This document shows positions 50,113-62,849 of a stretch of 64,000 bases of DNA, one piece after another; positions within the stretch are counted from its first letter, which is position 1; each line of letters begins with the position of its first letter. Made by a program: the position numbers and the translations under genes. Source of the DNA: Hepsetus odoe. Taxonomy: Eukaryota; Chordata; Actinopteri; Characiformes; Hepsetidae. A model generated the notes under the pieces. That model did no database searches. It saw only the letters and a list, made by a program, of their open reading frames with translations, and was not told the origin of the DNA. The stretch spans positions 4,025,355 to 4,089,354 of the forward strand of contig CM029393.1 of the NCBI GenBank assembly GCA_017165825.1. Reading direction: 5' to 3'.

Positions 50113-51426
50113 ATAATGCAGTGTCACATCATGACATACTGCAATCATCAGTACACCCTTCTATTGACTTTTGTCCTTTAAGTGGCTGAAAACATATTTT
50201 TATATCCTATAAAACAAGACGACTGAGCTATCACATTCAAAGTGCATTACTTTCTGCTGCCCTATTTCCTTGTCATCCATTATAACTTACCAATTTCCAA
50301 ACTTTTACAAAAAGCTGTCCAATACCTGAATGAAAACATATCAATGAGGAATACAAGAATGAAAACTGAATGATGTGTCAGTTGGCAAGCCCTACGTAGC
50401 AACCTAAGCATGTTTTTCTAATTCAGCTCCATTTACCTGATATGACTTGGACTTGAAGTCATCCTTGTGTTTTTTTAACTTGCTTTCTAGCTGTGACAGT
50501 GCTTTCAAACTACATTAATCAAAATGCCATTGGCTAGCATGAACATTAGTTAGTGTGCCAGTTCATATTAGGCATATTTTATATTAGGATTATCTTCTAA
50601 CGCTTTTTCTCATACATGTTGGTGTTGAATCTTCGTACCTGTTAAGCTTGTTAATGTGCTTTCAGACGTTTTTGACTCGGTTTGTGAAACAATCAAGACA
50701 CGCAACGGGAAAAACACACCCTTCCCTTCCACAAACTGTTTCATTTTTGACCCTGATAGTTAAGATTCAATGCTGAGCAATGTTGAGTGTAAATAAAAGA
50801 AAACAGAATGCAAACAGAAAATGTCCTTCGACATGTCTGATGGAGAGAGAAGGCCATTATTTATTGACCTTTTTAAATAAATATTTCAATGGCTGATTTG
50901 TACAGTAGCCACCTGACATTTCCCCGCATTGATCAGCCTTCAGGTTCAGCTATAATCAATCGCGGTAGGAACAGTTCAAAGAGAGATATATGAAAAATCA
51001 ACAGAAAAGTTGGCAGTGTGTTTTGCGGTAACTAATGACCAATGAGTTTCTCATTGAAAACTCATTTGTGTTCTTGCCATGGCTCAACACCTCTTTATCA
51101 GACCAAATGTGCTAGTTGTACCATAATGTCACTGTTTGCCTCCTTCTCCCCAGTCATAATATAAATATTTCATATACAGGATCTATAGAGCTGTAGTTCC
51201 AGTGATAATAGTTAAGAAAGATGCATAGCACTGAAATTATACAATAAAACTATGACTGTCTGTCAGAAAGAGTGGGAATCATGGTGATCAATCTATTTTA
51301 AATACATTTTAACAAGAATGTCATCTGAATGATTACATTTTATCATATTATGTAACATCAAACAAAATGTTTCTTTTTTTTTTACATTTAGTTTAATATA
51401 CATATGTATTAAACTGCTTTGATCAG

Positions 51427-51540
51427 GTGGCACGGTGGCACAGTGGGTAGCACTGTTGCCCCACATTAAAAAGTGTGTTTGATTTCCAGGTGGGGCAGCC
51501 CGGGTCCTTTCTGTCTCGAGTTTGCATGTTCTCCCCTATT
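51427..51540 (+). mobile_element. GGTGGCACAGTGG-type fish repeat, 5' part
   Basis: GGTGGCACGGTGGCACAGTG GGTAGCACTGTTGCC, a B-box-like GTTTGATTTCCAGG, then CCTTTCTGTCTCGAGTTTGC and ATGTTCTCCCC. Truncated after this point. Confidence 0.75.
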
Positions 51541-52702
51541 GACAGTAAGGCAACCAATCTGAACAAAAATCACAAAAATCATTTTAAAGGATTATTAACA
51601 TATATTCATAAAAATATGTAAAGAAATGGTTATTTTAAGCCTATGTTTGCTTATTTGAAACAAAAAACACACTAAAATTTTAAGATGACCATAAAACATA
51701 AAATTAAAGATATCTGATAGAGCAACATTCCTACAAAGTTACTACATCCTGTCAAATTATGGATGACAACATTTAATTATAATACAAAGTGTGCAAGCAG
51801 AGGCAGCTGCCGCTGTCTCATGCTGCTGTCCAAGGTGCTGGACCCGGTACCCCTACTTTATTATTGTAACTGCCAAAAGCCTTGTGCTGTACATCAGGCC
51901 TCAAGGAGGTCATCTGTGTCTGCTTTGTCCAGCGCTGTCTGCCCTTGGCTATTTAAACACAAGATATTATATACAAAGTTAGTTAAAAACTTTCTGCTTT
52001 CTGACCATCCAGGCTCACTTCAGAGCCCATTAATTTTACATTCTCAAAAGGGGAGCGATGTCAGTGGAAAAAGTTATAACCAGAAAAAGAAAAACCCTCA
52101 GTGGAGCCATTCCTGACTTTGGAGAAATGAAACGGGGGCTAAGAAATATGGCAACTCAGAAACAACTGGCCCTCAGGTTGATCAGGCACAATTAAATCTT
52201 TGTTTCTGTTGCTTTGGTGGCCCCAGTGCTATTCCGCATTGCTGGTTGCCGTTATTCACAAGCAAAATCATAAAGCTGCTAGATTTATTTGTATGAGCTC
52301 TGGTGCAGACCTTTTGTAATGCACTGGGCATGCCAGCAGCTCAACTGTGGCCTCAGGTTGCTCAAAAAAGGAGAAAAAACTGAAGCCTAAAAGCAGCATG
52401 CTTGTAATATTCAAACAGCTCCATCATTGAGTATTTTGTAAAGAAGACTGAGTATATGACAGCAGGGAGGATTATGAAGATGGATGCTACACCGTATAGC
52501 TATACATCTGGCTGGAATCCAACTGGGGTCTGAATATTGATATTAAAGAAAAAGTTTAGATATTAGTCACCAAATGGAAACCCCAGATTTAGTCAAATTG
52601 GTGACTAAAGAGACTAAAGTTGCTAACAGATGATAGAAGTTTATATTACACTAAGATGTATCTGGCAAACTACATGCATAATTCATAAGAATGCAAAATG
52701 TA

Positions 52703-52947
52703 CAGTGCTGTGCAAACAGTTTCTGGCAGGTGTGAAAAAATGCTGTAAACAAAGAATGCTTTCAGAAATGGAAGTGTTCATCATTTATTTTCATCAGTCA
52801 ACAAAATGCATTGAATGAACAAAAGAGAATCTAAATCAAATCAATATTTGGTGTGACCACCCTTTGCCTTCAAAACAGCATCAGTTCTTCTAGGTACACT
52901 TGCACACAGTTTTTGAAGGAACTCGGCTGGTAGGTTGTTCCAAGCAT
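52703..52947 (-). mobile_element. Mariner-type MITE, one arm only (copy 4)
   Basis: TA followed by CAGTGCTGTGCAAACAG. It continues through the whole arm into the antisense transposase end (AGGTTGTTCCAAGCAT), where similarity stops. A 16-base piece of the same element occurs inverted at 53038-53053 (TGTGCAAGTGTACCTA), suggesting a rearranged copy. Confidence 0.7.
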
Positions 52948-53191
52948 GACTGTGTTTCAACCTCCGTGTGACATTGATGATCTGTTTGGTAAAACTGGTT
53001 GATCAGACACCGACTATAATCCTACAGAATCCCTGACTTTGTGCAAGTGTACCTACATGGTGGGTTACCATGTAAATTATTATTTTTGCCCAAACTATCA
53101 CTTTAATTCACTTCTACTCTCTTCTGTGGAAAGGGAAGCATTGAAATTACAATCCCTCAAGACAAACACTTGTAAATTTCAATCAGGCAGA

Positions 53192-53211
53192 CCCCCCCCC
53201 CCCAACCACAC

Positions 53212-53250
<39 letters not shown>
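53192..53250. repeat. Poly-C run and (CA)n microsatellite
   Basis: About 12 C residues, then CCAACCACACCAA and a ~35-bp CA repeat. Confidence 0.88.
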
Positions 53251-53252
<2 letters not shown>

Positions 53253-54462
53253 TAGAGGTCAACTGCCATCACAATTTTCCAGACCCATGATGGTCAAGTG
53301 AATCTAATCAATTCCAAACCTCCGAGCTTGATTTCTCCAAGGTGGCCACTGGAGTTCAAGTGCTTGCCTAGCGTGAGATGATCAGACAGGGTTTGAAGAG
53401 GTTGAACCCACTGTCTTTTTCTGCTCCATCCCTACCGCACTGCAGCCCTTTCCTCAGGGAAGACAGAACGAAGAATGACAGATATGGAGCACTAATGAAT
53501 AGCGAAAGCCTCCACACAATATGGGTGCCAGGCAACAGATGTAGTTAAGAGGCGTAGATTGCATTTGTTGATTGGCATTGGCTTCTACCAAGACAGTGTT
53601 GTTTCTATTCTTATCCTCTGACCATCCCCTACCCCCCAACCCAGCCCCTCTTTTTCTCCCTCTGAGTCCATCTGACCAACAATTGGCCACACACATGTCG
53701 GTGGAGCACTGCAGGAGCCATGTGCGATGTGTGATCCAGGTGTGAAGCGGAGATGGAATATTCACTGAGCCGTGGGTGCCGGCTTTGAAGAACTGGGACA
53801 AGGTGAACTAAAGTCTTCCATTCTAGCCATAAATGCAGAAACTGAAGCGAGAGCGAACATGCTCCGACTGACCTACACATGATTCTGACTGTAAAATGAG
53901 GACAGAACACTAGTATTGTATTCATCATGTTCCATATGCAATTTTTTAAAGACACACTAGTAAATCAGTAATGTGATGCCTTTAATAACCTGGCCTGCAT
54001 TATTGTGACCAAAATCATTTACTTTTGCATGATTATATGAATACCTTGATCCAAACAGCAATAAAAACTCTAGATTGATCAAGAAGCTCCAGCTGTGACT
54101 ATTAGAGCATTCGACCATTAATGTTGCCTCTAGGATTCTAGTAGCGCAAATTAATCTCACAAGAACATTTTTGAAACCCTCAAGCTTAAAGGCAGATTTT
54201 TGAAACTTTATAACATAATTATTGCTTGTATGGCGCACGTTTTGCTGTCACACTTCAAGCAAAAGTCCTTTGCACAGAACTGAAAAAAAAACCTTCCTTC
54301 ATGGATGTGGACTTCCTTAAGGCCACAGTTTTCCTTATCATGTTAGGCATTGTAAACTAAAACGTGTCCGGCTGTTTTTTCAATTTTTATTCATAATCAT
54401 GGCCAGTCTGCTGCTTTAAGCTGAAAACCTTACCAGTTACTTATCTACTTATCTATCTATGG

Positions 54463-54570
54463 ACGAATCCGTCCTTTCCTCACCACCCAGGCAACCCAGC
54501 TACTGCTCCAGTCCCTAGTCATCTCTAAACTGGACTACTGCAACTCTCTTCTGGCAGGTCTTCCACTTCC
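54463..54570 (+). pseudogene. L2/CR1-like LINE reverse-transcriptase fragment
   Basis: The plus strand reads RIRPFLTTQATQ then LLLQSLVISKLDYCNSLLAG LP. The (S/T)-(K/R)-LDYCNSLL-GLP motif is characteristic of the region after the reverse-transcriptase core in L2/CR1-clade LINEs. Only about 35 codons remain, bounded by unrelated sequence. Confidence 0.75.
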
Positions 54571-54679
54571 AATTATTACAATGGCCTAGGGGACAAAGTA
54601 AATTTCAAAATGTGATTGGTTAGACAGCTTGGGCACAGTGTTGCCCTTTTGTGATATCAGTATTGCAGCCCATTCATTC

Positions 54680-54985
54680 AAACATTATCTCAACCGATTA
54701 TCCTGAGCAGGGGCACGGGTGAAGCTGGAGCTTATACCATTTCATCAAGGAGAACAAGAGACATCCTGGACAGATTGCCAGCCCATTGGGCAAAGACACA
54801 CACAAACAATCTCAAACACACAGTATCACACTGGGGTAATCTGACATTTCCAACCACCTGACGTGCATGTCTTGGACTTTTGGAGGAAATCAGAGCATCC
54901 AGAAGATGCCATGCTAGGTTTCTTCTGGAGCCAAGCTGCCCCACATGGGATTACTGTGAGGTGACAGTGCTGCACTTGGTTGTTG
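54680..54985 (-). mobile_element. GGTGGCACAGTGG-type fish repeat, near full length
   Basis: On the minus strand it runs from a CAGCACTGTCACCTCACAG head into CATGTGGGGCAGC, then CTCTGATTTCCTCCAAAAGT and CATGCACGTCAGGTGG, matching the order of parts in this fish repeat. Moderately diverged. Confidence 0.65.
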
Positions 54986-55016
54986 TGCAGCCCAAAGTCT
55001 CTTTATAAGAAATTTT

Positions 55017-55265
55017 AGGGGCAGTGGTGACAAAGTGGTTAAGGACTTGAACCCAACATCAGAGCATCTAGATTTTAAATTCTGGACCAGCAGGTTGCCT
55101 TGAGGTACCCTTTAGCAAGGTGCTTCATAACCCTCCTTCATAGATGCTGAACTTATGGATACCTGCTGCTTCACTTGGGTGGATGGGTTCAATCCAGAGG
55201 AAGCATTTTGTGTGCTCTGTGGTTTGTGTGGTGTTCATAGTGTCATAGTGACAAACAGTCACATT
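55017..55265 (+). mobile_element. tRNA-derived SINE (A-tail type), tandem copy 1
   Basis: Head GGGGCAGTGGTGACAAAGTG, GCAGGTTGCCTTGAGGTACC, and A-tail ending GTGACAAACAGTCACATTC. Diverged in the B box. Confidence 0.8.
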
Positions 55266-55283
55266 CATGTTTCACTGTTTCAC

Positions 55284-55532
55284 TGGGCAGCGGTGGCCTA
55301 GTGGTTAGGGAGTTGCCCCGCATCGGAAGATTGTGGGTTAGATTCCCTCACAAGTAGGTTGCCTTGAGGTACCCTTGAGCAAGGTACCGTCCCTGTCACT
55401 GCTCCCCGGGCACTGTCAATAGCTGCCCACTGCTGCACGGTGTTTGTGTCCATGGGTTAAATGCATCCAGTTTTGTTGTGGTTCACGTATGCTGTGCTGT
55501 GACCTCGCAATGACAAGGGTTGTCACTTTCAC
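55284..55532 (+). mobile_element. tRNA-derived SINE (A-tail type), tandem copy 2
   Basis: Head GGGCAGCGGTGGCCTAGTGG, B-box-like GTGGGTTAGATTCCC, GAGCAAGGTACCGTCCCTGT, and A-tail CAATGACAAGGGTTGTCACT. It lies 18 bp after copy 1 in the same orientation and is better preserved. Confidence 0.88.
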
Positions 55533-55919
55533 ACTGACTTTTCAAAGTACATGTCTATTGCTCATTATGAGCTGTTGGTTACTCGTGTTTGTTAAAATGT
55601 CTAGATTTAGAAATTTGCATTTTATGTGTATGAAGGTTGTCACTTTTAATGTAGGCTGGATGTAGTCCAAGTAAAATTTCCATGGTAGCAATTGATTTTT
55701 GCCAAGTTGAAATGAAGTTTAGTAAGACAGTCTCACTCAAGGAAAGTCAACATTCCTCCAACTCTGAAAAAAGACCAATACAGTTTGAATGTTAAGTTTT
55801 GCCAAGGCTGTGTAAAGTCAGAAAAGAGTGCTATAGTGGGTCGACAGGCAGATAAAGTCTCTTGATCTCTTAGTAACATCACTGGGCACAGAAAGAGCTT
55901 GAGGAATGCTAATTTCAAT

Positions 55920-55920
<1 letters not shown>

Positions 55921-55957
<37 letters not shown>

Positions 55958-55959
55958 GG
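55921..55959. repeat. (GT)n(GA)n compound microsatellite
   Basis: GT units switching to GA units. Confidence 0.88.
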
Positions 55960-56416
55960 AATGGGGGTGATATGCTAAGTTTGGGATGATATGGGGTGTG
56001 AAGCTCTTTTCCCAGAAAAGCAGTTCATCTTAAAGTGTTTATGAAGATAGAAAATAGCTCTCTCAGCATTTGTGTCAGAGCAACGTAGTGCTGAGAGTTT
56101 GTTCTGGGCTCAGAAAGTTCTTCCGAAAGAAGTCAAAGGCAACAACAATGCTGACTCGACTGTTTCTTTAAAACATCTTACACTAAATTTAAGTGCCCAC
56201 TTCACGTTTAACAGACCTAATGTTTTACACAGAGGTGGCATATGTGTCATATTATGTGCTATTATATAATAACACATGCATTATAAAAATACACTTGCAT
56301 GCAAAAAACATCTCACTGACATACATGCTGTGCTAAATGAGAATAAATCACAGTTTTCTTGGCAAGTTGATATGACAGGGTAAGAGTCAGCTTGTGCTTG
56401 TATTTATGAGTGTATA

Positions 56417-56657
56417 AGTGAAAGTGAAAGAGACCATGTTGCCACTGAGAAGACTAAACACACTAAACAGTGAAACACAACAAAATGCTTTCTCTGCATT
56501 TAAATCATCACACTGAAGTGGAGCAGTGGGCAGTCATATCCTGTGCCCGGGGAGCAGTGATGAGGATGGTACCTCACTCAAGGGTAAATCAGGGTAACCT
56601 GGGACTTGAACCGATGACCTTATGATCTTCAGGCTTCAGTCCCAGTGGTTTGAGACT
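56417..56657 (-). mobile_element. tRNA-derived SINE (A-tail type)
   Basis: On the minus strand: diverged head, B-box-like GGTTCAAGTCCC, GAGTGAGGTACCATCCTCAT, and A-tail CTCTTTCACTTTCACTT. Confidence 0.8.
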
Positions 56658-57220
56658 TAGAAGGAACATGGGAAAATAACATGGAAAGAATAAAATAATT
56701 GGTAATAATTAATTAAATAATTGAATAGTATAATGGGCTGCAGGGGGCATACACAGGGCTGAGACCACAGACACTGTTAACACAAATCATGTAGATGTTT
56801 TCATTTGAAATGAGGGTGGGTGTCCTGTTGCCCTGAAGGACATTTCCTCATCCTTGGCAACAGATCTAGGTCATTTATTTGACCAATCTGCAGTGTTTTA
56901 TTTTAATGAATTTCATAAATTTGGATGATTTTAAAGGTTCAGGCCTGCTGCTAAGGTGATTGTCGATCCTTTATTAATGGTAAATGGTAAACCCGTGGAG
57001 CAGAAGGTGGTTGAAAAGTTAAAGAGAGTAGTTTTGTGGGCAAGTTCAATTTAGCAGATTTGGGTGTCTCTCCATAGTAGCTTTCTTATGCTGGTAAGGT
57101 GTGTAAAAACTGCCATCGTCTGCAGCAACAATCAGTAGCTGATGTAGAACATTTTCTTCTTTAGACTGTTTGTGATCATTTGAGCCCAATGACACCATGC
57201 AAGTCAGTAAAGGCGTGCAG

Positions 57221-57257
<37 letters not shown>

Positions 57258-57258
57258 A
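57221..57258. repeat. (GT)n microsatellite
   Basis: GT repeat followed by GCACGTGCACGT. Confidence 0.9.
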
Positions 57259-57392
57259 CGTGCACGTCTTTTGCCTATCCTGTGATGGACTTGCAAGCTG
57301 CACAGGGTGTTGCTCCACCTTTTGTCCCATGAGTGCTGGGATTGGTGCCATCACCTTCTGCAAGCATAGTTATGTTAAGCAGCTACAATAAT

Positions 57393-57490
57393 GAATGGAT
57401 GGATGGATGGATGGATGGATGGATGGATGGAAGGATGGATGGATGGAAGGATGGATGGATGGATGGATGGATGGATGGATGGATGGATGG
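57393..57490. repeat. (GGAT)n microsatellite
   Basis: About 24 GGAT units with two GAAGGAT variants. The same tetramer ends the B-tail SINE, but no tail sequence is attached here. Confidence 0.92.
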
Positions 57491-58768
57491 GCGGGCTGTT
57501 TCTATTGCTGTGACTTTAGAACTGATATGTCAACACGACTTCTGCTCTCATTCATAAATCAGTCCAGGCTGGAAAAGTCTTCATAATTTCATTGGGAATG
57601 AGCGGGGCTCAGTTGTTAAAGTCCGTATAAGCAGATATCTTTAGAAAGGTTGGTATTTTTTGGGATCACAAAAACAGTGACTTTAATAAGTGTTTGGCTG
57701 CATATTTTCTGTCGTTACACTTATGGAGTGTATGAACTGGGGAGTGAATGGTGAAGTCTTCTATCACTAAATAGAACTAAATTAGCATTTACATGAAATG
57801 ATGTCAAAGTTTTTATTAAAAAAACATCTATATTAGATATATTAAGAGACAATAACGATGAAAAAACCCTAGAATCACCATGGCTGGGCTTACATCCAGT
57901 CATCTACTTATAACTATATAACTACATACGTTTACAGGCTTTTTAACAGGATTCTGTGTCATTTTTAAAAGACAAGGAGACAAAAAATTAGGAAAGCACA
58001 AAATGTATTATGAAAACTGCAACATCATACTGTCCTTCACCTCATGTATAACCAATATCATATCAAAAACATGATCTCAACCTACTTTGTTGCACACTCA
58101 TGGTGAATCACAAGCTTTACTGCATCACTGCACTGTCAATAAATCAGCAAATGCACATTTTATTATGAAGTAGCTTCCACATTAAAACACATCTTGGATT
58201 AAAGTTGAGCCTCTCCTTTATTCAGACGTCTGCCTCTGCACTTCCAATTCACAGTAGCTTAATTGAAGCACCCAAAATAGAGATCCTCAATTAAAGCTAG
58301 ATAGGTTCTGATCCATGGCAGTCTCTTAGACTCGCACTTCACTTTGGCTCTTGTACGACCCTCAGGCTAAAAAGGACATGATGAGAAAACACAGCAGGCT
58401 GCAGGGTCTCTGTAAATTAAGGCTGACTTCATTTCTATAGTTTTATACAGGCTTGTTTTGTTCCACTGCTGATCATTTATTTATAATCACTTTGGATTTA
58501 TGATTACAGAGGTGAATTATGGCCTCATGCGAGATTTTTTGGGGTTTGAGTTTGATGAGGTGGTTCAGTGCTGGCATCTGCTGGATACCACAAGGCATTG
58601 AAGGATGGATTTCACAACATTGGATCGACTTTCTGGATATGCTTTTCTGGACATATCATGGAAGCTTTTTTTTTAGCAAAATAAGCTGCTGGTCCCAACC
58701 AAAATTTCAAGAAACAGTCACCAATGTAGTAATATTAGGTTTGACATCTTGTCATTAGGAGAGTACTT

Positions 58769-58998
58769 GTGAAAGTGACATTTTTATGATTGTAAAAAAA
58801 ATTAAAATAATACAACGCAATGCTTTTTCTGCATTTAGGCCAGCATAGCATGGGGCAACCATACATCCAGCACCCGAGGAGCAGTGTAGTGGATGGTACC
58901 TTGCTCAAGGGCACCTTGTGGAAACCTACTGGTCCAGGACTCAAACCCATGACCTTCTGATCATGGGCACTAACCCCTAACCACCAGGCAGCACTGCA
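58769..58998 (-). mobile_element. tRNA-derived SINE (A-tail type)
   Basis: On the minus strand: GCAGTGCTGCCTGGTGGTTA, B-box-like GGGTTTGAGTCC, CCTTGAGCAAGGTACCATCC, and end GTCACTTTCAC. Confidence 0.82.
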
Positions 58999-59070
58999 CC
59001 TGCTTTCAAAGCTAGTCACGGATTTGGATCATGATATTACCAACAACTGTACATGTTTAGATGCCGTATA

Positions 59071-59256
59071 AAGTGAAAGTGACTACTTGTCATTGTGAAA
59101 TACATTAATCCCACACACAGATGTGCAGCAGGGGGGCAGCTATTTGAAGTGACTGGGGAGCAGTGATGGGGGCCTTACCTTGCTCAAGGGTACCTCAGGG
59201 CATTCAAACCCATGACCGTCCAAGCCTGGAGCCTACTCCCTAACCACCCCACTGTC
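59071..59256 (-). mobile_element. tRNA-derived SINE (A-tail type)
   Basis: On the minus strand: GGTGGTTAGGGAGTAGGCTC, GGGTTTGAATGCCC, ACCCTTGAGCAAGGTAAGGC, and end GTCACTTTCACTT. It lies about 70 bp from the copy at 58769, same orientation. Confidence 0.82.
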
Positions 59257-59259
59257 CTA

Positions 59260-62200
59260 CATTAGTTAATAATGAATTAATATGAATTATTATGAATTAT
59301 TGTTATTATTAGAAAAAGTTTATTTCTGCCTAACTAATGTTTAGAGGATTATTATGCTTCAAATCTGAAACTGCCGTTTAAAGAACACAGAAGGGCAAAG
59401 TTAAAATTGTTTATCAAATTAAACTTTGTCATGCTAAACTAAGTTAACATTCTATATTCAAGCAGTTCCACACACCACAGTGCAGGTTAGAATCGGATTC
59501 TGAAAAACTCAGGACTGGTGTTGTGACGAATGTCAAAATTGAAAGTGTGTCAGTCTGTTACATCTTTGCAAAACTAATTATACCGCAATAGTTTTTCGAA
59601 CATTTTCTTTATCCTGATTACTCCTCAGCACCTTATCCTGAATACTTATCAGCCCCTTCTTGTTAAAAGTCTTAAAAACGTTTTTGGTAGTGCCCCGTTT
59701 TAGCAGTCTTACTATCCCTTTTGCTCAAAATGACAACACAGTCTGCAAAGTTCACCTCTCTAACTGCATGTCTGGAAGCAGCAAGCGCATCAACAGATAC
59801 TCAGATGTAGATGAAGTGTAGTGAAAATTTTTCAGAGATAACGTTTCAAGATGGCATGATTTTATTTTTTTTCTCCATGTCAGTATTGAAACCTTAGGCA
59901 TGTCTCAATACCAACAACTGTCGATCATATTACTCTAAAAAATGTTCAGTCCATTTAATTGAGCTCACATAGTTCATAGTTGAACAGAGGACCGATTCTC
60001 TCCATATTTCTCGCAGTCATTGCCATACAAACTGATTTCAGACCAGCACATGGTAGTTTGTGATGACAGAGTTAGTTTTGTCGTTTAAAGCCTCTCCTTT
60101 AGCATGTGGCTACAAAGTGAAGTATAACGTGTAGCTCAGAGTAAGTTTTACTGTGTCTAAAACCACACAAACAAGTCTGCTCCACCTTGATTGAAACCTA
60201 AATGCGGACCTCAGACCTCATTCCTGGCTGATCTGATGACCTTTTTTTTCAAATACTCATAAATGCAATATCCAGCAGTAATTCGACTTAGACATTTATT
60301 GATGTATTCATGTATTCCATTTAGACTTAATACAGCAAGAAACACACCATCAAGCACGAGGTGACCATGAAAGAGTAGAGAAGGAGCTGTGTGAACTGAG
60401 GGGAGGAGGACAGTAGTATTGGGAAGGCCAATGCTTCATGCCATGCACAGAGCATTAGATACTGTGGATCCAGTTCATTTGGAGCAATGACTTGACTTTT
60501 ATGCTGTTTTCGCAGAACCGCCTGCCGTATGTCCGTATAGGGCCTGTCAGCAGAGCTCTATGCTATACAATCACCCTGTAAAACTCCAACTGACTCACTG
60601 CGCCTCTCACATCATGACAAAAATTGGAGAAACTCTCTGTGCAAGTATATACAAGGCACTTTTGCCTTACACCAGTGCAACAAGGATCATCTGTATCTCC
60701 ATTATTCCAGTGGATCACACCTTTTGTCCATTGCCTTGAGTGGCAGTGTCTCTGACGGTAAGGCACCCAGTATTGGTATGATGGTCCTCTCCCTTTAAGC
60801 GCTGTAACAGTCCTTGCGTGTGGAGTCTCAACAATGGTACTATTTACATGTACATGTAATTCACATTACATGTAAATTGCATTTACATATTTGCTAGATT
60901 GCACATTTTCCGTTTTTGCTTTTGTGACTAAGTTCTCGATATTCTTCTGATTATGCAGCCACACCAACCCTCCCTTCAACACACAAAATCACACTCTTTT
61001 CACAGCAGGTAAATGAAAGAAAGAAAAAAAGAAGCCTTTTTATGATTCAGCACAAGCCTGTGGAAACTTGTCTGTGAACATTTGCACTCAAAACATCCCA
61101 GCAAAAAAAGTAACAATAATAGAACTCCAGTGATGTCACATATGAAGAAAAAAACACAACAACAAAAAAAACAGCAGAACAGACACACACAGGGTTTCCC
61201 CTTCCCTAAGGGCTGAAGCAAGAACAACGAAAGAAGACACCAAGCTGACCACAGAGCGAGACAAATGCACATTAAAGAAATGCTTTGATCAATAACTCTG
61301 AGGTTGCTAATGAACGAAAGCAAAAAAAAATAAAAAATAGCTTTATGAAGATGCCATTTTACTTGATGACTACTGACTCACATTCATTTTCAGCAACATT
61401 TGCATATTATCACTGTCGTAACAAAACCCCTCATCTCTTCATGAGAACTTTACAGGTTAAGAAATTGTTAATGTAGCATATTTATTGGAATATCATATCA
61501 AGTCCTCAAAAAAGACAATTTGTGTAGCTATTGCTTTGAATGCAGAATTGTGGTTTCCAGCTTGCAGAGGTGTATCAGGGTGTAATTTCAAAAGTGGAAG
61601 GAGTTGTGATTTCTGCCTACAGATGCTAACAGTGTGAAGATTTTGTATCAGTGTGATTTTCATTATGCAGCACATAATGTTAAAGGTTTAGGCACCTCAG
61701 TCAAACAATGATTTTTCAGTGAGTTTGGACATTCTCTGCAGAGAGAAAATTAACAGTGTTAATGGTTAATGTTCATTTGCTGAGTTAACATTTTGGAAAC
61801 CAAAGATGCAACAGCAAAAATGGTGGCATTTTTTTTTTTTTTTTTTCAATATTAATTTCAGCAAATTATCAGAAGCAGAATTTATCTGCTTGTTTTCACT
61901 TAGAACTGAAATGGCCATTTCACATGCAATTAGTATCTGCACAGAGAGGGAAGATCCATCAAGGTGTTGGAAGTCTACTATGCAGCCAGTGTCACTGAAT
62001 AAGTAGTTGAATATGTTTACAGTACACAGTCTGCACACAGTGAAGCCAGCTTTTGTCTAAAGTGACCAGGTTAGGAAGTCTGAGTATAAACTATGAGGAG
62101 AAAAGGGGGAAAAAAACAACAGCACGCTCACAATGAATATAAATACATTTCATCAAACTCATACACCATAACTTAAAATATAACTCAAATAAAAATAAAA

Positions 62201-62598
62201 ACTTTCTCCCATGTAATATAAAACGCATTATATTAGAATTCTTTGACTAAATTCTCTTGTAATTTATATATATTTTTCTTTATGTGTGTGTGATGTCTAT
62301 GGTCCACATCATTTAGAATAACTGCTATAAGATCAGCACTGGGTATGTTAGGTAGGAGATCATTTATCCAGGAACATACTTTTCTTACAAAAACAGATGC
62401 TGTAAACAAAAGAAATAACTTTTTTTTGCCTCTGCATGACTCTCAGGTATAATTCAAATCTCAGGCTTCATCCACACTATCCACACAGATATTTTTGAAA
62501 ACATATTTTTACAAGTTAAATACTCTTTTCAAAAATGGAAAGAGCATTATGAGAATGCATATGTGTGTGAAATATGGTGCATGGCTTTGTGAAGTAAT
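59260..62598. other. Unique intergenic sequence
   Basis: No recognisable gene. Reading frames here are short and resemble nothing I know. Confidence 0.45.
61828..61848. repeat. Poly-T run
   Basis: About 19 T residues with no recognisable element attached. Confidence 0.7.
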
Positions 62599-62848
62599 GG
62601 CAGCAGTGGCTAGTGGTTGGGGAATAGCCCTCAGGATCAGAAGGTCCTGGGTTGGAATCTCTGGCCAGCAGTTTACCCTCAGGTACCCTTGCGCAAGGTA
62701 CCGTCCCCATCACTGCTCCCCAGTTGCTGAATACGGCTGATTACTGCTGCATGGTGTGTGTATGGGTAAAAGGCAGAGATGCATTTCCTTGTGGTTCACT
62801 GTGTGTTGTGCTGTATTTCACAATGGGAAATAGTCACTTTCACTTTAA
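62599..62848 (+). mobile_element. tRNA-derived SINE (A-tail type)
   Basis: Head GGCAGCAGTGGCTAGTGGTT, B-box-like CTGGGTTGGAATCTC, CCTTGCGCAAGGTACCGTCC, and A-tail with CAATGGGAAATAGTCACTTT. Confidence 0.83.
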
Positions 62849-62849
62849 T

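Noticed and set aside
53454..53955. Two overlapping minus-strand frames of 115 and 108 residues
   Set aside because: They overlap in different frames and resemble no known family; probably chance frames in a GC-richer patch.
57393..57490. Tandem repeats as a possible CRISPR-like or satellite array
   Set aside because: Simple GGAT microsatellite without spacers; CRISPR arrays do not occur in vertebrate nuclear DNA.
61000..61323. 107-residue minus-strand hydrophobic frame
   Set aside because: Hydrophobicity arises from an A-rich plus strand (poly-Phe/Leu/Cys antisense); no conserved motif.
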